Source: Methylobacterium sp. E-045
GTDB lineage: Bacteria; Pseudomonadota; Alphaproteobacteria; Rhizobiales; Beijerinckiaceae
Assembly: GCF_022829685.1 (NCBI RefSeq)
Contig: NZ_JAKSYE010000086.1
Span: 1 to 64,000 of the forward strand
Length of the DNA stretch: 64,000 bases
Direction of reading: 5' to 3'
Below are positions 36,310 to 45,620 of this stretch, piece by piece (the stretch's first letter is position 1; every line of letters begins with the position of its first letter). Both the position numbers and the translations under genes were made by a program. The notes under the pieces are model-generated. The model did no database searches. It was not told where the DNA came from and saw nothing but the letters and a program-made list of their open reading frames with translations.

Positions 36310-36362
36310 GAACTAACGATTGACAAATAGTTCACTGGCGTAATTAGGTAATCATCTAATTA
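36310..36362 (+). promoter_or_regulatory. ArsR/desaturase control region with two inverted repeats and a -35-like element
   Basis: Two inverted repeats stand in the divergent region: GAACTA-N12-TAGTTC (36310-36333) and TAATTAG-N8-CTAATTA (36341-36362), each with perfect arms. TTGACA at 36320-36325 lies within the first and could be the -35 of the desaturase promoter, with a -10 falling inside the second. The region is AT-rich against GC-rich flanks. An AGGAGG ribosome site follows at 36364-36369, 5 bases before the desaturase ATG. Confidence 0.6.
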
Positions 36363-36374
36363 CAGGAGGCCGAC

Positions 36375-37292
36375 ATGTCGCTTCTCTCGACGCCCCGCCT
36401 CGTTGCGGGGCCGGACACCTCCACCATGGAGGGGCGGGTCCGCTGGGCGCCGGCCCGTTCGCTCTGGACCGGCGGGATGACGTCGGCAGCCATCTTCCTG
36501 GCGCCGGTCTTCGTCACGCCCGGCGCGGTGCTGCTGTTTCTGGCGACGAGCGCGGTCACCCTCTGTCTCGGGCACTCCATCGGCCTGCACCGGCTCCTGA
36601 TCCATCGCAGCCTGTCGGCGCCGCTCTGGCTGGAGCGGGTGCTGGTCTATCTCGGCACGCTGGTCGGCATGGCCGGCCCCCTCGGTATGGTGCGGCTCCA
36701 CGACACCCGGGACTGGGCGCAGCGCCAGGCCGAGTGCCACGATCTCCATGCCCACCGCGCACCGTTCCTGCGTGACGCGTGGTGGCAGATGCATTGCCGC
36801 CTCGATCTCGCCCGCCCGCCCCGTTTCGTGCCGGAGGACAGACTCGTCCGCGATGGGGTCCTGCGCTGGCTGGAGAAGACGTGGATGGCGCAGCAGATCC
36901 CGTGGGCGATCCTGTTCTACGCGCTCGGCGGCATGCCGTGGCTGGTCTGGGGCGTCCCCGTCCGCATCGCCGTGAGCCTCACCGGGCACTGGCTCGTCGG
37001 CCACCTGACCCATCGGCGCGGGCCGCAGGGCTGGGCGGTGGACGGAGTCGCGGTGCAGGGCCACGACCTGCCGGCGGCCTCGCTCGTCACCTTCGGGGAG
37101 GCCTGGCACGGCAACCACCACGCCTGGCCGGACTCCGCCCGCCTCGGCATCGAGCCGGGCCAGCACGATCCGGGCTGGTGGGTGTTGCTGGCGATGCGGC
37201 GGCTCGGGCTGGTGTGGGGGCTCAGACAGCCGGGCGACCTGACGCCGAGGGAGGGATTGCGGCGCCTCGGTGCGGTGGAGGGGCGGCCATGA
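36375..37292 (+). CDS. Acyl-CoA/fatty-acid desaturase
   Basis: A 305-residue membrane di-iron desaturase, introducing double bonds into acyl chains. Histidine boxes are visible as GHSIGLHRLLIHRS (near 67-80) and GEAWHGNHHAWP (near 240-250). The middle box of classic delta-9 enzymes (HRxHH) is changed here to HDTRDWAQRQAECHDLHAH. Four hydrophobic helices are present. The excellent ribosome site and the divergent ArsR gene point to controlled, strong expression. It overlaps the next gene by ATGA. Confidence 0.87.
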   Translation: MSLLSTPRLVAGPDTSTMEGRVRWAPARSLWTGGMTSAAIFLAPVFVTPGAVLLFLATSAVTLCLGHSIGLHRLLIHRSLSAPLWLERVLVYLGTLVGMAGPLGMVRLHDTRDWAQRQAECHDLHAHRAPFLRDAWWQMHCRLDLARPPRFVPEDRLVRDGVLRWLEKTWMAQQIPWAILFYALGGMPWLVWGVPVRIAVSLTGHWLVGHLTHRRGPQGWAVDGVAVQGHDLPAASLVTFGEAWHGNHHAWPDSARLGIEPGQHDPGWWVLLAMRRLGLVWGLRQPGDLTPREGLRRLGAVEGRP

Positions 37293-37777
37293 TCGGCACC
37301 TCCGCATCCTGGCCCATCTCCGTGCGCGTCGCGGTCGGCGGCTTCCTCGGCGTGGTCGCGTCGGTGCTCCTCCTTCTAGGTCACGGGGCAGCTCTCGGTC
37401 GAGCGGGAGCGACCAGTTCGCTGGCCCTCGACGCCCTGCAAGGGTTCGCCGCGATGGTCATTCTCGTACCGATCAGCCTGACCGTTGCCAGCCCGCTTAT
37501 CCTCATCGCCATCGTTTGCGGCGTGCTGCTCAAGCGCGCGATCGAACGGCACCTTCTGGCATGGAGCCTCGCGGCACCCGTCATCGTCTGGCTGTTCGTG
37601 TCGATGATGGACGCGGTGATGCGGCGAGAGTCGAACGTCGGCATGGCGGAGGTCCCCGGCCGCCTTGCGAGGGCGATGCGGAACGGCGAGAACCTGCTCA
37701 CGCTCTTTGCCGCTGCCGTGGCGGGCGTGGTCTTCTATGTCCTCTCGGCAAAGCGGAGGAAGCGTCCGGAGGCCTGA
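37289..37777 (+). CDS. Small membrane protein coupled to the desaturase, function unknown
   Basis: A 162-residue protein with four hydrophobic helices (about 12-30, 47-78, 85-105, 133-153) and a basic C-terminal tail (AKRRKRPEA). I do not recognise a family. Its ATG overlaps the desaturase stop (ATGA), so translation is probably coupled and the product may act with the desaturase in the membrane. Confidence 0.7.
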   Translation: MIGTSASWPISVRVAVGGFLGVVASVLLLLGHGAALGRAGATSSLALDALQGFAAMVILVPISLTVASPLILIAIVCGVLLKRAIERHLLAWSLAAPVIVWLFVSMMDAVMRRESNVGMAEVPGRLARAMRNGENLLTLFAAAVAGVVFYVLSAKRRKRPEA

Positions 37778-37791
37778 CCGGGTCGCGATAT

Positions 37792-39282
37792 TCAGACCGC
37801 GAGCTTGCCTTCGATCGCCGAGACCGCCGCCTCGGCGCCCATGCGCCGCAAAGCCTCACCCACCATCAACAGGGCCGGCCCCTCGAAGCCGGATGCCTCC
37901 ACCCGGTCCGCCAGATCGGCGGCGGTACCCGTGACCACGGCCTGATTCGGCCGGGTGGCGTTGAAGACGAGGAGCGCGGTGGTGTCGGGAGCCAGACCTT
38001 CGGCGGTGGCGCGGTCCAGCAGCACGCGCAGGGTCTTCTTCGGCATGTACACCACGGTGGTGACGCTGGGATCGGCGAGCGCGCCCCAGTTCAGGTCTTC
38101 CGGCAGGGCGCCGCGGCGATCGTGGCCGGTGACGAATTGCAGGCGCCGTGCCGCGTCGCGGTTGGTTAGCGAGACGCCCAGCGATGCGGCCGCCCCCTGC
38201 GCCGCCGAGATGCCCGGCACCACGCTCACGGGGATTCCGGCCTGATGGCAGGCGTCGATCTCCTCGCCGGCCCGGCCGAAGACGAGGGGGTCGCCGGATT
38301 TGAGGCGGACCACCTGCTTGCCGGACTTGGCGAGCTGCACCATCAGCGCGTTGATGTCGTCCTGGCGGCAGGAGGGGCCGTGCCCGGTCTTGCCCACCAG
38401 CATGGTGCGCGCCTCGCGGCGGGCATAATCGAGGATCTCGGGCGCCACGAGGTCGTCGTACAGGATCACGTCGGCGTTGCGGAGGGCCCGCAGGGCCTTG
38501 AGCGTCAGGAGTTCGGCATCGCCCGGCCCGGCGCCGACGAGCGCCACGGCTCCGCCCTTCGGCGCGGTTTCCGTGTGATCGAGGAGTTCGGCCAGGTCCG
38601 TCTCGGTGGGGACGCGATCCGGCTCGGCGAAGGCGCGGTCCGTGAAGCGCTCCCAGAAGGCCCGGCGATCGGAGAAGGCGTGGAACCGGCCCGTCACCTC
38701 CTCGCGCCAGTCGCGGGCGGCGCCGATCCAGGCCTTGAACCCGCGCGGCAGCATGCCCTCGATCCGGGCGCGCACGGTCTGGCCGAAGACCGGGGCGGCG
38801 CCTTCCGTGGAGATGCCCACCACCATGGGCGAGCGGTTGACGATGGCGCCGAACTTCACGTCGCAGAGATGCGGCCGGTCGACGGCGTTGACGATCGCTC
38901 CGGTCGCCCTCGCCGCCGCGACGAAGGCGATGCAATCGGCCTCGTCCTCCATGGCGCCGATGCAGAAGGCGGCACCGGTCAGGTCGGAGGGCTGCCACTG
39001 GCGCTCGTGCAGGGTGACGCTGCCGGCGACGATCTCGCCCGGCACCGCGCGCAATTCGTCGCTGGGCTCGGGGGCATAGACGTCCACATCGGCCCCGGCG
39101 GCGGCGAGCAGTTTCACCTTCCACGGCGCCCCGCCATTGGAGCCGGCGAGCACCGCGCGCTTGCCCTGCAGCGGCACGAAGACCGGCAGCACCGCAAGCG
39201 GTTCGAGGCCGGCATGTCCGGCGCCCTCACGGGCGGCGATTCCGGCGGGTCGGGTTTCCCGGGGCTGGCGGGGCGTGCTCAT
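37792..39282 (-). CDS. cysG: Siroheme synthase (multifunctional)
   Basis: A 496-residue CysG. The N-terminal half (about 30-225) is the precorrin-2 dehydrogenase/ferrochelatase part: VPLQGKRAVLAGSNGGAPWK (a Rossmann variant), DVKFGAIVNRSPMVVGISTEGAAPV. The C-terminal half (about 245-480) is uroporphyrinogen-III methyltransferase: VGAGPGDAELLTLKALR, RLKSGDPLVFGRAGEE, GISAAQGAAASLGVSLTNRD. It makes siroheme, the cofactor of the NirA reductase encoded upstream. It follows nasA by 15 bases as the last gene of the nitrate cluster. Confidence 0.95.
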   Translation of the reverse strand: MSTPRQPRETRPAGIAAREGAGHAGLEPLAVLPVFVPLQGKRAVLAGSNGGAPWKVKLLAAAGADVDVYAPEPSDELRAVPGEIVAGSVTLHERQWQPSDLTGAAFCIGAMEDEADCIAFVAAARATGAIVNAVDRPHLCDVKFGAIVNRSPMVVGISTEGAAPVFGQTVRARIEGMLPRGFKAWIGAARDWREEVTGRFHAFSDRRAFWERFTDRAFAEPDRVPTETDLAELLDHTETAPKGGAVALVGAGPGDAELLTLKALRALRNADVILYDDLVAPEILDYARREARTMLVGKTGHGPSCRQDDINALMVQLAKSGKQVVRLKSGDPLVFGRAGEEIDACHQAGIPVSVVPGISAAQGAAASLGVSLTNRDAARRLQFVTGHDRRGALPEDLNWGALADPSVTTVVYMPKKTLRVLLDRATAEGLAPDTTALLVFNATRPNQAVVTGTAADLADRVEASGFEGPALLMVGEALRRMGAEAAVSAIEGKLAV

Positions 39283-39297
39283 CCTGTGAAAATGAGC

Positions 39298-41979
39298 TTA
39301 TGCGGCGTCGCGCGCAAGCGCCTGCGGCAGCAGCTTGCGTATCTCTGGAATGCACGAGCCGCAATTCGTGCCGGCCTTGCAGGCCGCACCCACCGCCTCG
39401 ACGCTGTGGGCACCCGCCGCGATGGTGGCGGCGATGACGTCGAGCCCGACCCCATGGCAGGCGCAGACCGTCGGTCCGGCCGAGGCCGTCTCGGCCCGGC
39501 CGGAGAGGAGCGCGCGCCGGGCGGAGGGTTCGAGGCCGTCGGCGGCGAAATAGGCCTTTTCCGATTCCCACCCGGGTCTCGCCTCGCCGGGAGCCAGGGC
39601 GAGGCAGGCGACGAGGCGGTCGCCGTCATAGGCGGCGAAGCGGTAGCGGCCACGGGCGTGGTCGGCGTATTCGGCGATCTCGAGGCCCTGGAACATCCCC
39701 CGCAGCATCAGCGCGACCTCTCGCGAGCTCTCCTGGGTGGCGAAGTGCAGCCCGGATCCCCCCTGGATCGTGGCGCGTGCCCACCACCAGCCGGCGGGGA
39801 GCGACCTCTGATCGCGGGTCAACAGGAAGCCGCGGCTGCGATAGACCGCTGGCGCGATCGCGGCCGGCGTCGCCTTCAGCTCGGGCTGGCCGGACACCGG
39901 ATCGGGGATGCCGCGTGCGAGGGCGCCGACCCGGCCCTCCGACGCCGTGGCCCCGCTCCAATGGAAGGCGGCGAAGAGGTCGCCCCGGCGCATGCCGGTC
40001 CCGACCATCACCTCCAGCACCGCTGCGCCATGCGCCGTGGAGACCGTGGCGAGGCCGCCATGGACCACGCCCATCGCCGCCGCGTCGTCGGGGTGGATCT
40101 CGACGAAGGGCACGTCGCGGTGAGCCGAGAGGCGCTGGCTCTTTCCGGTGCGGGTCATCGTGTGCCAATGGTCGCGCACGCGGCCGGTATTAAGCACGAA
40201 GGGAAAGTCCTCGCTCACGGCCTGCGCCAGGGCCGGCGCCTGCACCGCGACGAAGCGGGCGCGCTTGTCGAAGGTGAAGAACTGCCCGTCGGCGAAGAGG
40301 CGCGGCTTGCCGTCCTTGGCCCCGCGCTTCGTCAGCGGCCATTGCAGCGGCTTCGCTCCGGCATACGCCGCGTCCGAGATGTCGCTCACCGCGCCGATGT
40401 CGAAATCGCGGGTGCCGTTGTTCTCGAAGGCCGAGAGCGAGGCATGCTCGCGGAAGATCGCTGCGGCGTTGGGATAGGCGAAGGCCTCGCCGTGGCCGAG
40501 GCGCTTGGCGACGTCGCTGATGATCGCCCAATCGGCCCGCGCCTCGCCGGGGGCCTTGAGAAAGCTGCGCTGGCGCGAGATGCGCCGCTCCGAATTGGTG
40601 ACGGTGCCGTCCTTCTCGCCCCAGGCCTGGGCCGGCAGCAGCACGGTCTTCCGGCCCGTCGCCATGGCGGTGTCGCTGTCGGCCACGGCCTCCGACACGA
40701 CGTAGAGGTCGAGCCCTTTGATCGCCTCGCGGATCGCGTCGGCGCGGGGCATCGACACGACGGGGTTCGTGCCCATCACCCAGAGGGCCTTGATCTTGCC
40801 GCGCTCCACCGCCTCGAACAGGGCGACCGCCTTCATGCCCTCGCCGGTGATGATGCGCGGCGCGCTCCAGAAGCGGCGGACCCGGTCCACCTCTTCGGGA
40901 GCGAAATGCATGTGGGCGGCCAGCATGTTGGCCAGGCCGCCGACCTCGCGCCCGCCCATGGCGTTGGGCTGGCCGGTGAGGGAGAACGGCCCCGCGCCGG
41001 TCTTGCCGATGCGGCCGGTGGCCAGATGGCAGTTGATGATGGCGTTGCCCTTGTCGGTCCCTTGCGCCGACTGATTCACCCCCTGCGAGAAGGCGGTGAC
41101 GACGCGCTTCGTGCGGGTGAACAGCGCGAAGAAGGCGCCCACATCCGCCTCCGGGAGGCCGGTGGCGGCGGCCGTTGCGGCGATGTCCGGCGCGATCGAA
41201 CGGGCGCGTTCGAGCGCCCCCTCGAAGCCCGTCGTGTGGTCGAGGACGAAGCGGGAATCGAGGGCGCCCGCCCCCGCGAGATGCACGAGGAGGCCGGAGA
41301 ACAGGGCCGTGTCGGTGCCGGGCTTGAGCCCGAGGAAGAGGTCGGCCTCCTCCCCCGTCTGGGTCCGGCGCGGGTCGATCACCACGAGCTTGGTGCCGCG
41401 CTTGGCGCGGGCATCGACCATGCGGCGGAACAGGATCGGGTGGCACCAGGCCGTGTTGGACCCCACCAGCACGATCGCGTCGGCCTCGTCGAGATCCTCG
41501 TAGCAGCCCGGCACCGTGTCGGACCCGAAGGCACGCCGATGGGCCGCCACCGCACTCGACATGCAGAGGCGCGAGTTGGTGTCCACATGCGGTGTGCCGA
41601 GGAAGCCCTTCGCGAGCTTGTTGGCGACGTAGTAATCCTCGGTGAGGAGCTGGCCCGAGAGATAGAACGCGATCGCATCCGGTCCGTGCTGCTCGGCGAC
41701 CTTGCGCAGGCCGCCGGCCACGGTGCCCAACGCCGATTCCCAGCTCGCGCGCACGCCGTCGACGGAGGGGTGCAGCAGGCGACTATCCAGGGACAGGGTC
41801 TCGCCGAGGGCCGAACCCTTCGAGCAGAGGCGACCGAAATTGGCCGGGTGTTCGGTGTCGCCGGCGATGCCCGCTCCTCCGAACCCGTCGGGGGTGGCCA
41901 GCACGCCGCAGCCGACGCCGCAATACGGGCAGGTGGTCTTCACCACGGTCGGGGCGGGTGCCTGGACGTGCGCATTCAT
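39298..41979 (-). CDS. nasA: Assimilatory nitrate reductase, catalytic subunit
   Basis: An 893-residue molybdopterin (bis-MGD) enzyme reducing nitrate to nitrite in the cytoplasm. A [4Fe-4S] site at the N-terminus uses Cys17, Cys20, Cys24 and Cys52 (CPYCGVGC ... RLCSKG). Molybdopterin oxidoreductase motifs include NSRLCMSSAV and GSNTAWCHPILF, and the C-terminal dinucleotide-binding domain starts near FVLNTGRVRDHWHTMTRTG. The last 50 residues are a BFD-like [2Fe-2S] domain (VCACHGVG, CKAGTNCGSC), common in NasA proteins, for electron entry. Confidence 0.96.
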   Translation of the reverse strand: MNAHVQAPAPTVVKTTCPYCGVGCGVLATPDGFGGAGIAGDTEHPANFGRLCSKGSALGETLSLDSRLLHPSVDGVRASWESALGTVAGGLRKVAEQHGPDAIAFYLSGQLLTEDYYVANKLAKGFLGTPHVDTNSRLCMSSAVAAHRRAFGSDTVPGCYEDLDEADAIVLVGSNTAWCHPILFRRMVDARAKRGTKLVVIDPRRTQTGEEADLFLGLKPGTDTALFSGLLVHLAGAGALDSRFVLDHTTGFEGALERARSIAPDIAATAAATGLPEADVGAFFALFTRTKRVVTAFSQGVNQSAQGTDKGNAIINCHLATGRIGKTGAGPFSLTGQPNAMGGREVGGLANMLAAHMHFAPEEVDRVRRFWSAPRIITGEGMKAVALFEAVERGKIKALWVMGTNPVVSMPRADAIREAIKGLDLYVVSEAVADSDTAMATGRKTVLLPAQAWGEKDGTVTNSERRISRQRSFLKAPGEARADWAIISDVAKRLGHGEAFAYPNAAAIFREHASLSAFENNGTRDFDIGAVSDISDAAYAGAKPLQWPLTKRGAKDGKPRLFADGQFFTFDKRARFVAVQAPALAQAVSEDFPFVLNTGRVRDHWHTMTRTGKSQRLSAHRDVPFVEIHPDDAAAMGVVHGGLATVSTAHGAAVLEVMVGTGMRRGDLFAAFHWSGATASEGRVGALARGIPDPVSGQPELKATPAAIAPAVYRSRGFLLTRDQRSLPAGWWWARATIQGGSGLHFATQESSREVALMLRGMFQGLEIAEYADHARGRYRFAAYDGDRLVACLALAPGEARPGWESEKAYFAADGLEPSARRALLSGRAETASAGPTVCACHGVGLDVIAATIAAGAHSVEAVGAACKAGTNCGSCIPEIRKLLPQALARDAA

Positions 41980-42046
41980 GGCGGGATCCTCGGCGAATTC
42001 CAGGGTTCGAAGGGCAGCAAGAGTCGGGCCGGTGCGCGACGTGGCT

Positions 42047-42157
42047 CTCCTCCCCCTCGTGGGGAGGAGTTGGAGGTGGGAGTGGTCGGGCGACCCTCAG
42101 CCGACTGAGACAAGCGTCGCCACCCCCATGCCCGACCTCTCCCCACAAGGGGGAGAG
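42047..42157. repeat. Paired GC-rich hairpins between nasA and the flavoprotein gene
   Basis: Two stem-loops: CTCCTCCCC-CTCGT-GGGGAGGAG (42047-42069) and CTCTCCCC-ACAAG-GGGGAGAG (42137-42157). Similar CCCTCCCC/GGGGAGGG hairpins occur at 56943 and 59934, so this is a dispersed repeat family. Its place inside the nitrate operon may affect the relative level of nasA and cysG mRNA. Confidence 0.75.
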
Positions 42158-42223
42158 GGACATGTTCTGCCGGCAAGATCGGGTGCTTGAACCCGACAGC
42201 CCGCGAAGGGGGCTTCGCGCGGC

Positions 42224-43825
42224 TCAGTACACGTCGGCCTGATACCGCCCAGTCTTCTTCAGATGGGCGAGGTAGGCCACGGCCTCGTCGGGATTCTTGC
42301 CCCCGAACTGGCCGGCGACATCGATGATCGCCCGCTCCACGTCCTTGGCCATGCGCTTGGCATCGCCGCAGACGTAGAAATGCGCGCCGCCCTCGAGCCA
42401 TTTCCACAGATCCGCGCCGCTCTCGCGCATGCGATCCTGGACGTAGGTCTTCTCGGTCCCGTCCCGCGACCAGGCGAGGGACAGACGGGTGAGCACCTTG
42501 CCGTCCTTCAAGGCGTTCAACTCGTCCTTGTAGAAGAAGTCGCTGGCCTGGCGCTGATGGCCGTAGAACAGCCAGTTGCGCCCCGGAGCTTGCGTCGCGG
42601 CACGCTCGCGCAGGAAGGCGCGGAACGGCGCGATGCCGGTGCCCGGCCCGCACATGATGACGTCCTTGCCCAGATCCTCCGGCAGGGCGAAGCCGTGCGC
42701 CTTCTGCAGGTAGACCTTGACCATGCTCTTCTCTGAGATGCGTTCGCCGAGATGGGTCGAGGCGACGCCCAGACGGAGCCGCGAGCGGTGATTGTAGCGC
42801 ACCGCGTCGACGGTGAGGGAGACCCGGCCCGGATCCGCCTTGGGCGAGGACGAGATCGAGTAGAGCCGCGGCTGCAGCTCATCGAGGGCCTCCAGGAACA
42901 CCTCCGCATCGGGACGGGCGCCGGGGAACTTGTGGAGCGCGCCGAGCACGTCGAGATAGGCGGCGTCGCCGTCCGGATCCTCGCCCGACGAGAGCGCCCG
43001 CGCCTTCTTGCGCGCCTCCCCCGAGGTGAGGAGGGAGAGGAGCTGGTAGAGCCCGTCCGGCGCGGCGCCCAGCGCGTAGTCCTTGATCAGCCTGTTCCGC
43101 AGGGTCTGGCCGCCGATGACCCGCTCGGGCCGGGCGCCGAGTTCGGCGATCACCGCATCCACCAGGGCGGGCGGGTTCGAAGGGAACAGCCCGAGGGAAT
43201 CACCCACCACGTACTCGATGGGCGTGCCCGTGAGATCGATCTCGATATGCCAGGTCTCCTTCTCGCCACCCGGCTCGTTGAGGCGGGTGCGGGACAGGAA
43301 CACGGCCTCCACCGGGTTCTCGCGGCAATAGCCCAGCGGTCCGAGGGGTGCATCCGCCTTGGCCTCGCCCTCCCCCGGTTCGGCGGCCTTCGCACCGCCG
43401 CCGCCCGCGCCGAACTCCTCATCCAGCTTCTTGAGCATGCGAAGGGTGTCCTTGCCCCCCGGCTGGCACAGGTTCAGGCGCTCTTCCTTCTTCAGGAACA
43501 GGGCGTTGGCGTAATCCGCGCAATTGTAGCCGCACTGGCCGCAATCCTGCTGCGCCATGGCGGCCATCAGCTTCTGTGCCTCCGGCCGTTCCTTGGCGAG
43601 TTCCATCCGGTCGGGCAGCGGCATCGACGGGTCGTGCCAGGGCGCGTCGTCGTTGTCGGCGAGCTTCGGCCCGCCGCCCGTGTCGCCGGGAGCGAGGGCC
43701 GTCGCGCCCTCCACGGCGGGGCCGAGCAGGGCGGCGAAGTAGCCGGACAGCCACGAGCGCTGGTCCGGGTTGAACGGGGCGTTCTCGGGGATGAGAACGA
43801 GCGGAGGAACGACGTGCTCGCTCAT
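42224..43825 (-). CDS. CysJ-like FAD/NADPH flavoprotein with an added Fe-S domain
   Basis: A 533-residue reductase. Residues 88-125 form a four-Cys [4Fe-4S] module (Cys95, 98, 102, 120: DCGQCGYNC ... LNLCQPGG), like the Fes domain of RnfB and related proteins. From about 165 the sequence is a ferredoxin-NADP reductase type half of CysJ: YVVGDSLGLFPSNPP, PRLYSISSSPKADPG, MCGPGTGIAPFRAFLRER and YVCGDAKRMAKDVE. The FMN (flavodoxin) domain of true CysJ is missing. It overlaps nirA by ATGA and so is probably its electron donor, or that of nasA; a sulfite reductase role is the alternative. Confidence 0.87.
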   Translation of the reverse strand: MSEHVVPPLVLIPENAPFNPDQRSWLSGYFAALLGPAVEGATALAPGDTGGGPKLADNDDAPWHDPSMPLPDRMELAKERPEAQKLMAAMAQQDCGQCGYNCADYANALFLKKEERLNLCQPGGKDTLRMLKKLDEEFGAGGGGAKAAEPGEGEAKADAPLGPLGYCRENPVEAVFLSRTRLNEPGGEKETWHIEIDLTGTPIEYVVGDSLGLFPSNPPALVDAVIAELGARPERVIGGQTLRNRLIKDYALGAAPDGLYQLLSLLTSGEARKKARALSSGEDPDGDAAYLDVLGALHKFPGARPDAEVFLEALDELQPRLYSISSSPKADPGRVSLTVDAVRYNHRSRLRLGVASTHLGERISEKSMVKVYLQKAHGFALPEDLGKDVIMCGPGTGIAPFRAFLRERAATQAPGRNWLFYGHQRQASDFFYKDELNALKDGKVLTRLSLAWSRDGTEKTYVQDRMRESGADLWKWLEGGAHFYVCGDAKRMAKDVERAIIDVAGQFGGKNPDEAVAYLAHLKKTGRYQADVY

Positions 43826-45609
43826 GCTGCGGCCTTCAGGACGGGTTGCTCTTCGGCAAGGTTGCGGAGGGTCTCGGGGCCGGTGCGGGCGGTGAAGGCC
43901 TGGAAGCTCTCCTCCCGGCTCTCGCGGCGGCCGAGGTAGCTGCGCAGCAGCGCCTCGATCCGCGAGGGGCAATCCTCGGCCCTGACCGCCTTCCAGATCT
44001 CGGTGCCGATCTTCGGGCTGTCGCCGAAGCCGCCGCCGACGACGATGTCGTAGCCCTCGACGGTGTCGCCCTCCTCCGAGACGACGACCTTGGCCCCGAT
44101 GAGGCCGATATCGCCGATATAGTGCTGGGCGCAGGAATGGTGGCAGCCGGTGACGTGGACGTTCACGGGAACGTCGAGTTCGGTGAGATGGGCCTCGATG
44201 TAATCGGCGATGATGAGCGCATGGCCCTTGGTGTCGGAGGCGGCGAACTTGCAGCCCTTGTTGCCGGTGCAGGCCACGAGACCGGCGCGGATGCTGGAGG
44301 CTTCCGTGGTGAGGCCAAGCGCTGCCACGCGGGCCTGGACCTCGGCGACCTTGGCGTCGGGCACGCCCGAGAACAGGAAGTTCTGCCACACCGTCATGCG
44401 GATGGCGCCGTCGCCGCATTCCGACGAGATCTTCGCCAGTTCCCGCATCTGGTCGGAGGTCATCTTGCCCACGGGCAGGATCACGCCGATCCAGTTCAGG
44501 CCCGGCTGGACCTGCTTGTGGACGCCCACATGGGAGAATCGGTCCATGGGGCCGCGCGGGGCGATGTGCGCGGGATCGACCCGGTCGAGCTTGTAGCCGA
44601 GTTCGTCTTCCACGGCGGCGAGGTACTTGTCGAAGCCCCAGGCGTCGAGGACGTACTTCATCCGGCTCTTGTTGCGGTTGGTCCGGTCGCCGTTCTTGAT
44701 GAAGACCCGCAGGATCGCGTCCGCGACCTTGTTGCAGGCCTCGGGCTTCAGCACAACGCCGGTGTCGCGGGCGAGATCCTTGTGACCGGAGATGCCGCCG
44801 AGCACGAGGCGCATCCAGATGCCGGGCTCGACGGCGGCGCCGTCGAGGACCTTCACCGCCTGGAAGCCGATGTCGTTGGTCTCCTCCAGCACCGGCATCA
44901 CGCCGCCGCCGTCGAAGGCGACGTTGAACTTGCGCGGCAGGCCGTAGAGCGAGCGGTCGTTGATGATCCAGTTGTGCCAGGACTTGGCGAGGGGGCGCGT
45001 GTCGAGGAGTTCCTGGGCATCGATGCCGGCCACGGGTGAACCGGTGACGTTGCGGATGTTGTCCGCGCCCGAGCCCCGCGCCGTGAGGCCGAGGTCGATC
45101 AGCCCGTCGAGGAAGGGCTGGCCGTGCTCCGCCGTGATCTCGCGGACCTGGAGGTTGGCGCGGGTGGTGACGTGGCTGTAGCCGCCGCCATGGGCATCGG
45201 CCAGATCGGCGATGCCGGCGAACTGCCAGTGCTGCAGGATGCCGTTGGGGATGCGCAGGCGGCACATGAAGTCGCCGCTGGCCGGGGCGAGCCAGAACAG
45301 GCCGTGATAGCGCCAGCGAAAATTGTCCTCCGGCTTCGGGGCCTTGCCGGTGGCGGCCTCGGCGATGAGGCGGTTGTGCCCGTCGAACGGATTCTCGGCC
45401 CGCTTCCACTTCTCCTGGTCGCAGAGCTTGCCGCCGGCCTTCACCGTGGCGTCCTGGGCCTTGATGTGGATCGCGTCCGGCCCGGTGGGCTCGGCGGGCA
45501 CGGCGGCACCCTGCCCGAGGGCGAGGCCGCCGGTGAGGCGGGCGGCGGCGATGCCCGAGGCGAAGCCTTCGAGGTAGCGCTTCTGCTCGGCGTTGAAGTC
45601 GTCGGCCAT
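43822..45609 (-). CDS. nirA: Ferredoxin-type nitrite reductase (siroheme, [4Fe-4S])
   Basis: A 595-residue siroheme enzyme of the NirA/CysI family, reducing nitrite to ammonium with six electrons. NIR_SIR repeats are seen at DFMCRLRIPNGILQHWQF and HVGVHKQVQPGLNWIGV. The cluster and siroheme cysteines are in ACTGNKGCKFA and VTGCHHSCAQHYIGDIG. GGAGG lies 5 bases before the chosen ATG. It starts 11 bases after the FAD oxidoreductase gene. Family members may also reduce sulfite, but the operon supports nitrite as substrate. Confidence 0.92.
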   Translation of the reverse strand: MADDFNAEQKRYLEGFASGIAAARLTGGLALGQGAAVPAEPTGPDAIHIKAQDATVKAGGKLCDQEKWKRAENPFDGHNRLIAEAATGKAPKPEDNFRWRYHGLFWLAPASGDFMCRLRIPNGILQHWQFAGIADLADAHGGGYSHVTTRANLQVREITAEHGQPFLDGLIDLGLTARGSGADNIRNVTGSPVAGIDAQELLDTRPLAKSWHNWIINDRSLYGLPRKFNVAFDGGGVMPVLEETNDIGFQAVKVLDGAAVEPGIWMRLVLGGISGHKDLARDTGVVLKPEACNKVADAILRVFIKNGDRTNRNKSRMKYVLDAWGFDKYLAAVEDELGYKLDRVDPAHIAPRGPMDRFSHVGVHKQVQPGLNWIGVILPVGKMTSDQMRELAKISSECGDGAIRMTVWQNFLFSGVPDAKVAEVQARVAALGLTTEASSIRAGLVACTGNKGCKFAASDTKGHALIIADYIEAHLTELDVPVNVHVTGCHHSCAQHYIGDIGLIGAKVVVSEEGDTVEGYDIVVGGGFGDSPKIGTEIWKAVRAEDCPSRIEALLRSYLGRRESREESFQAFTARTGPETLRNLAEEQPVLKAAA

Positions 45610-45620
45610 GGTAGCCTCCA

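Noticed and set aside
38245-42108. A 1287-codon open frame on the plus strand opposite cysG and nasA
   Set aside because: It is a shadow of GC-rich codon use on the opposite strand; its product is low-complexity Gly/Ala/Arg/His sequence with no family features, while the minus-strand genes show full catalytic motifs.
42224-45609. Sulfite reductase CysJI as the main reading of the flavoprotein-siroheme pair
   Set aside because: Not excluded biochemically, but both genes are embedded and overlapping within a nitrate uptake and reduction cluster under NasST, and the flavoprotein lacks the CysJ FMN domain.
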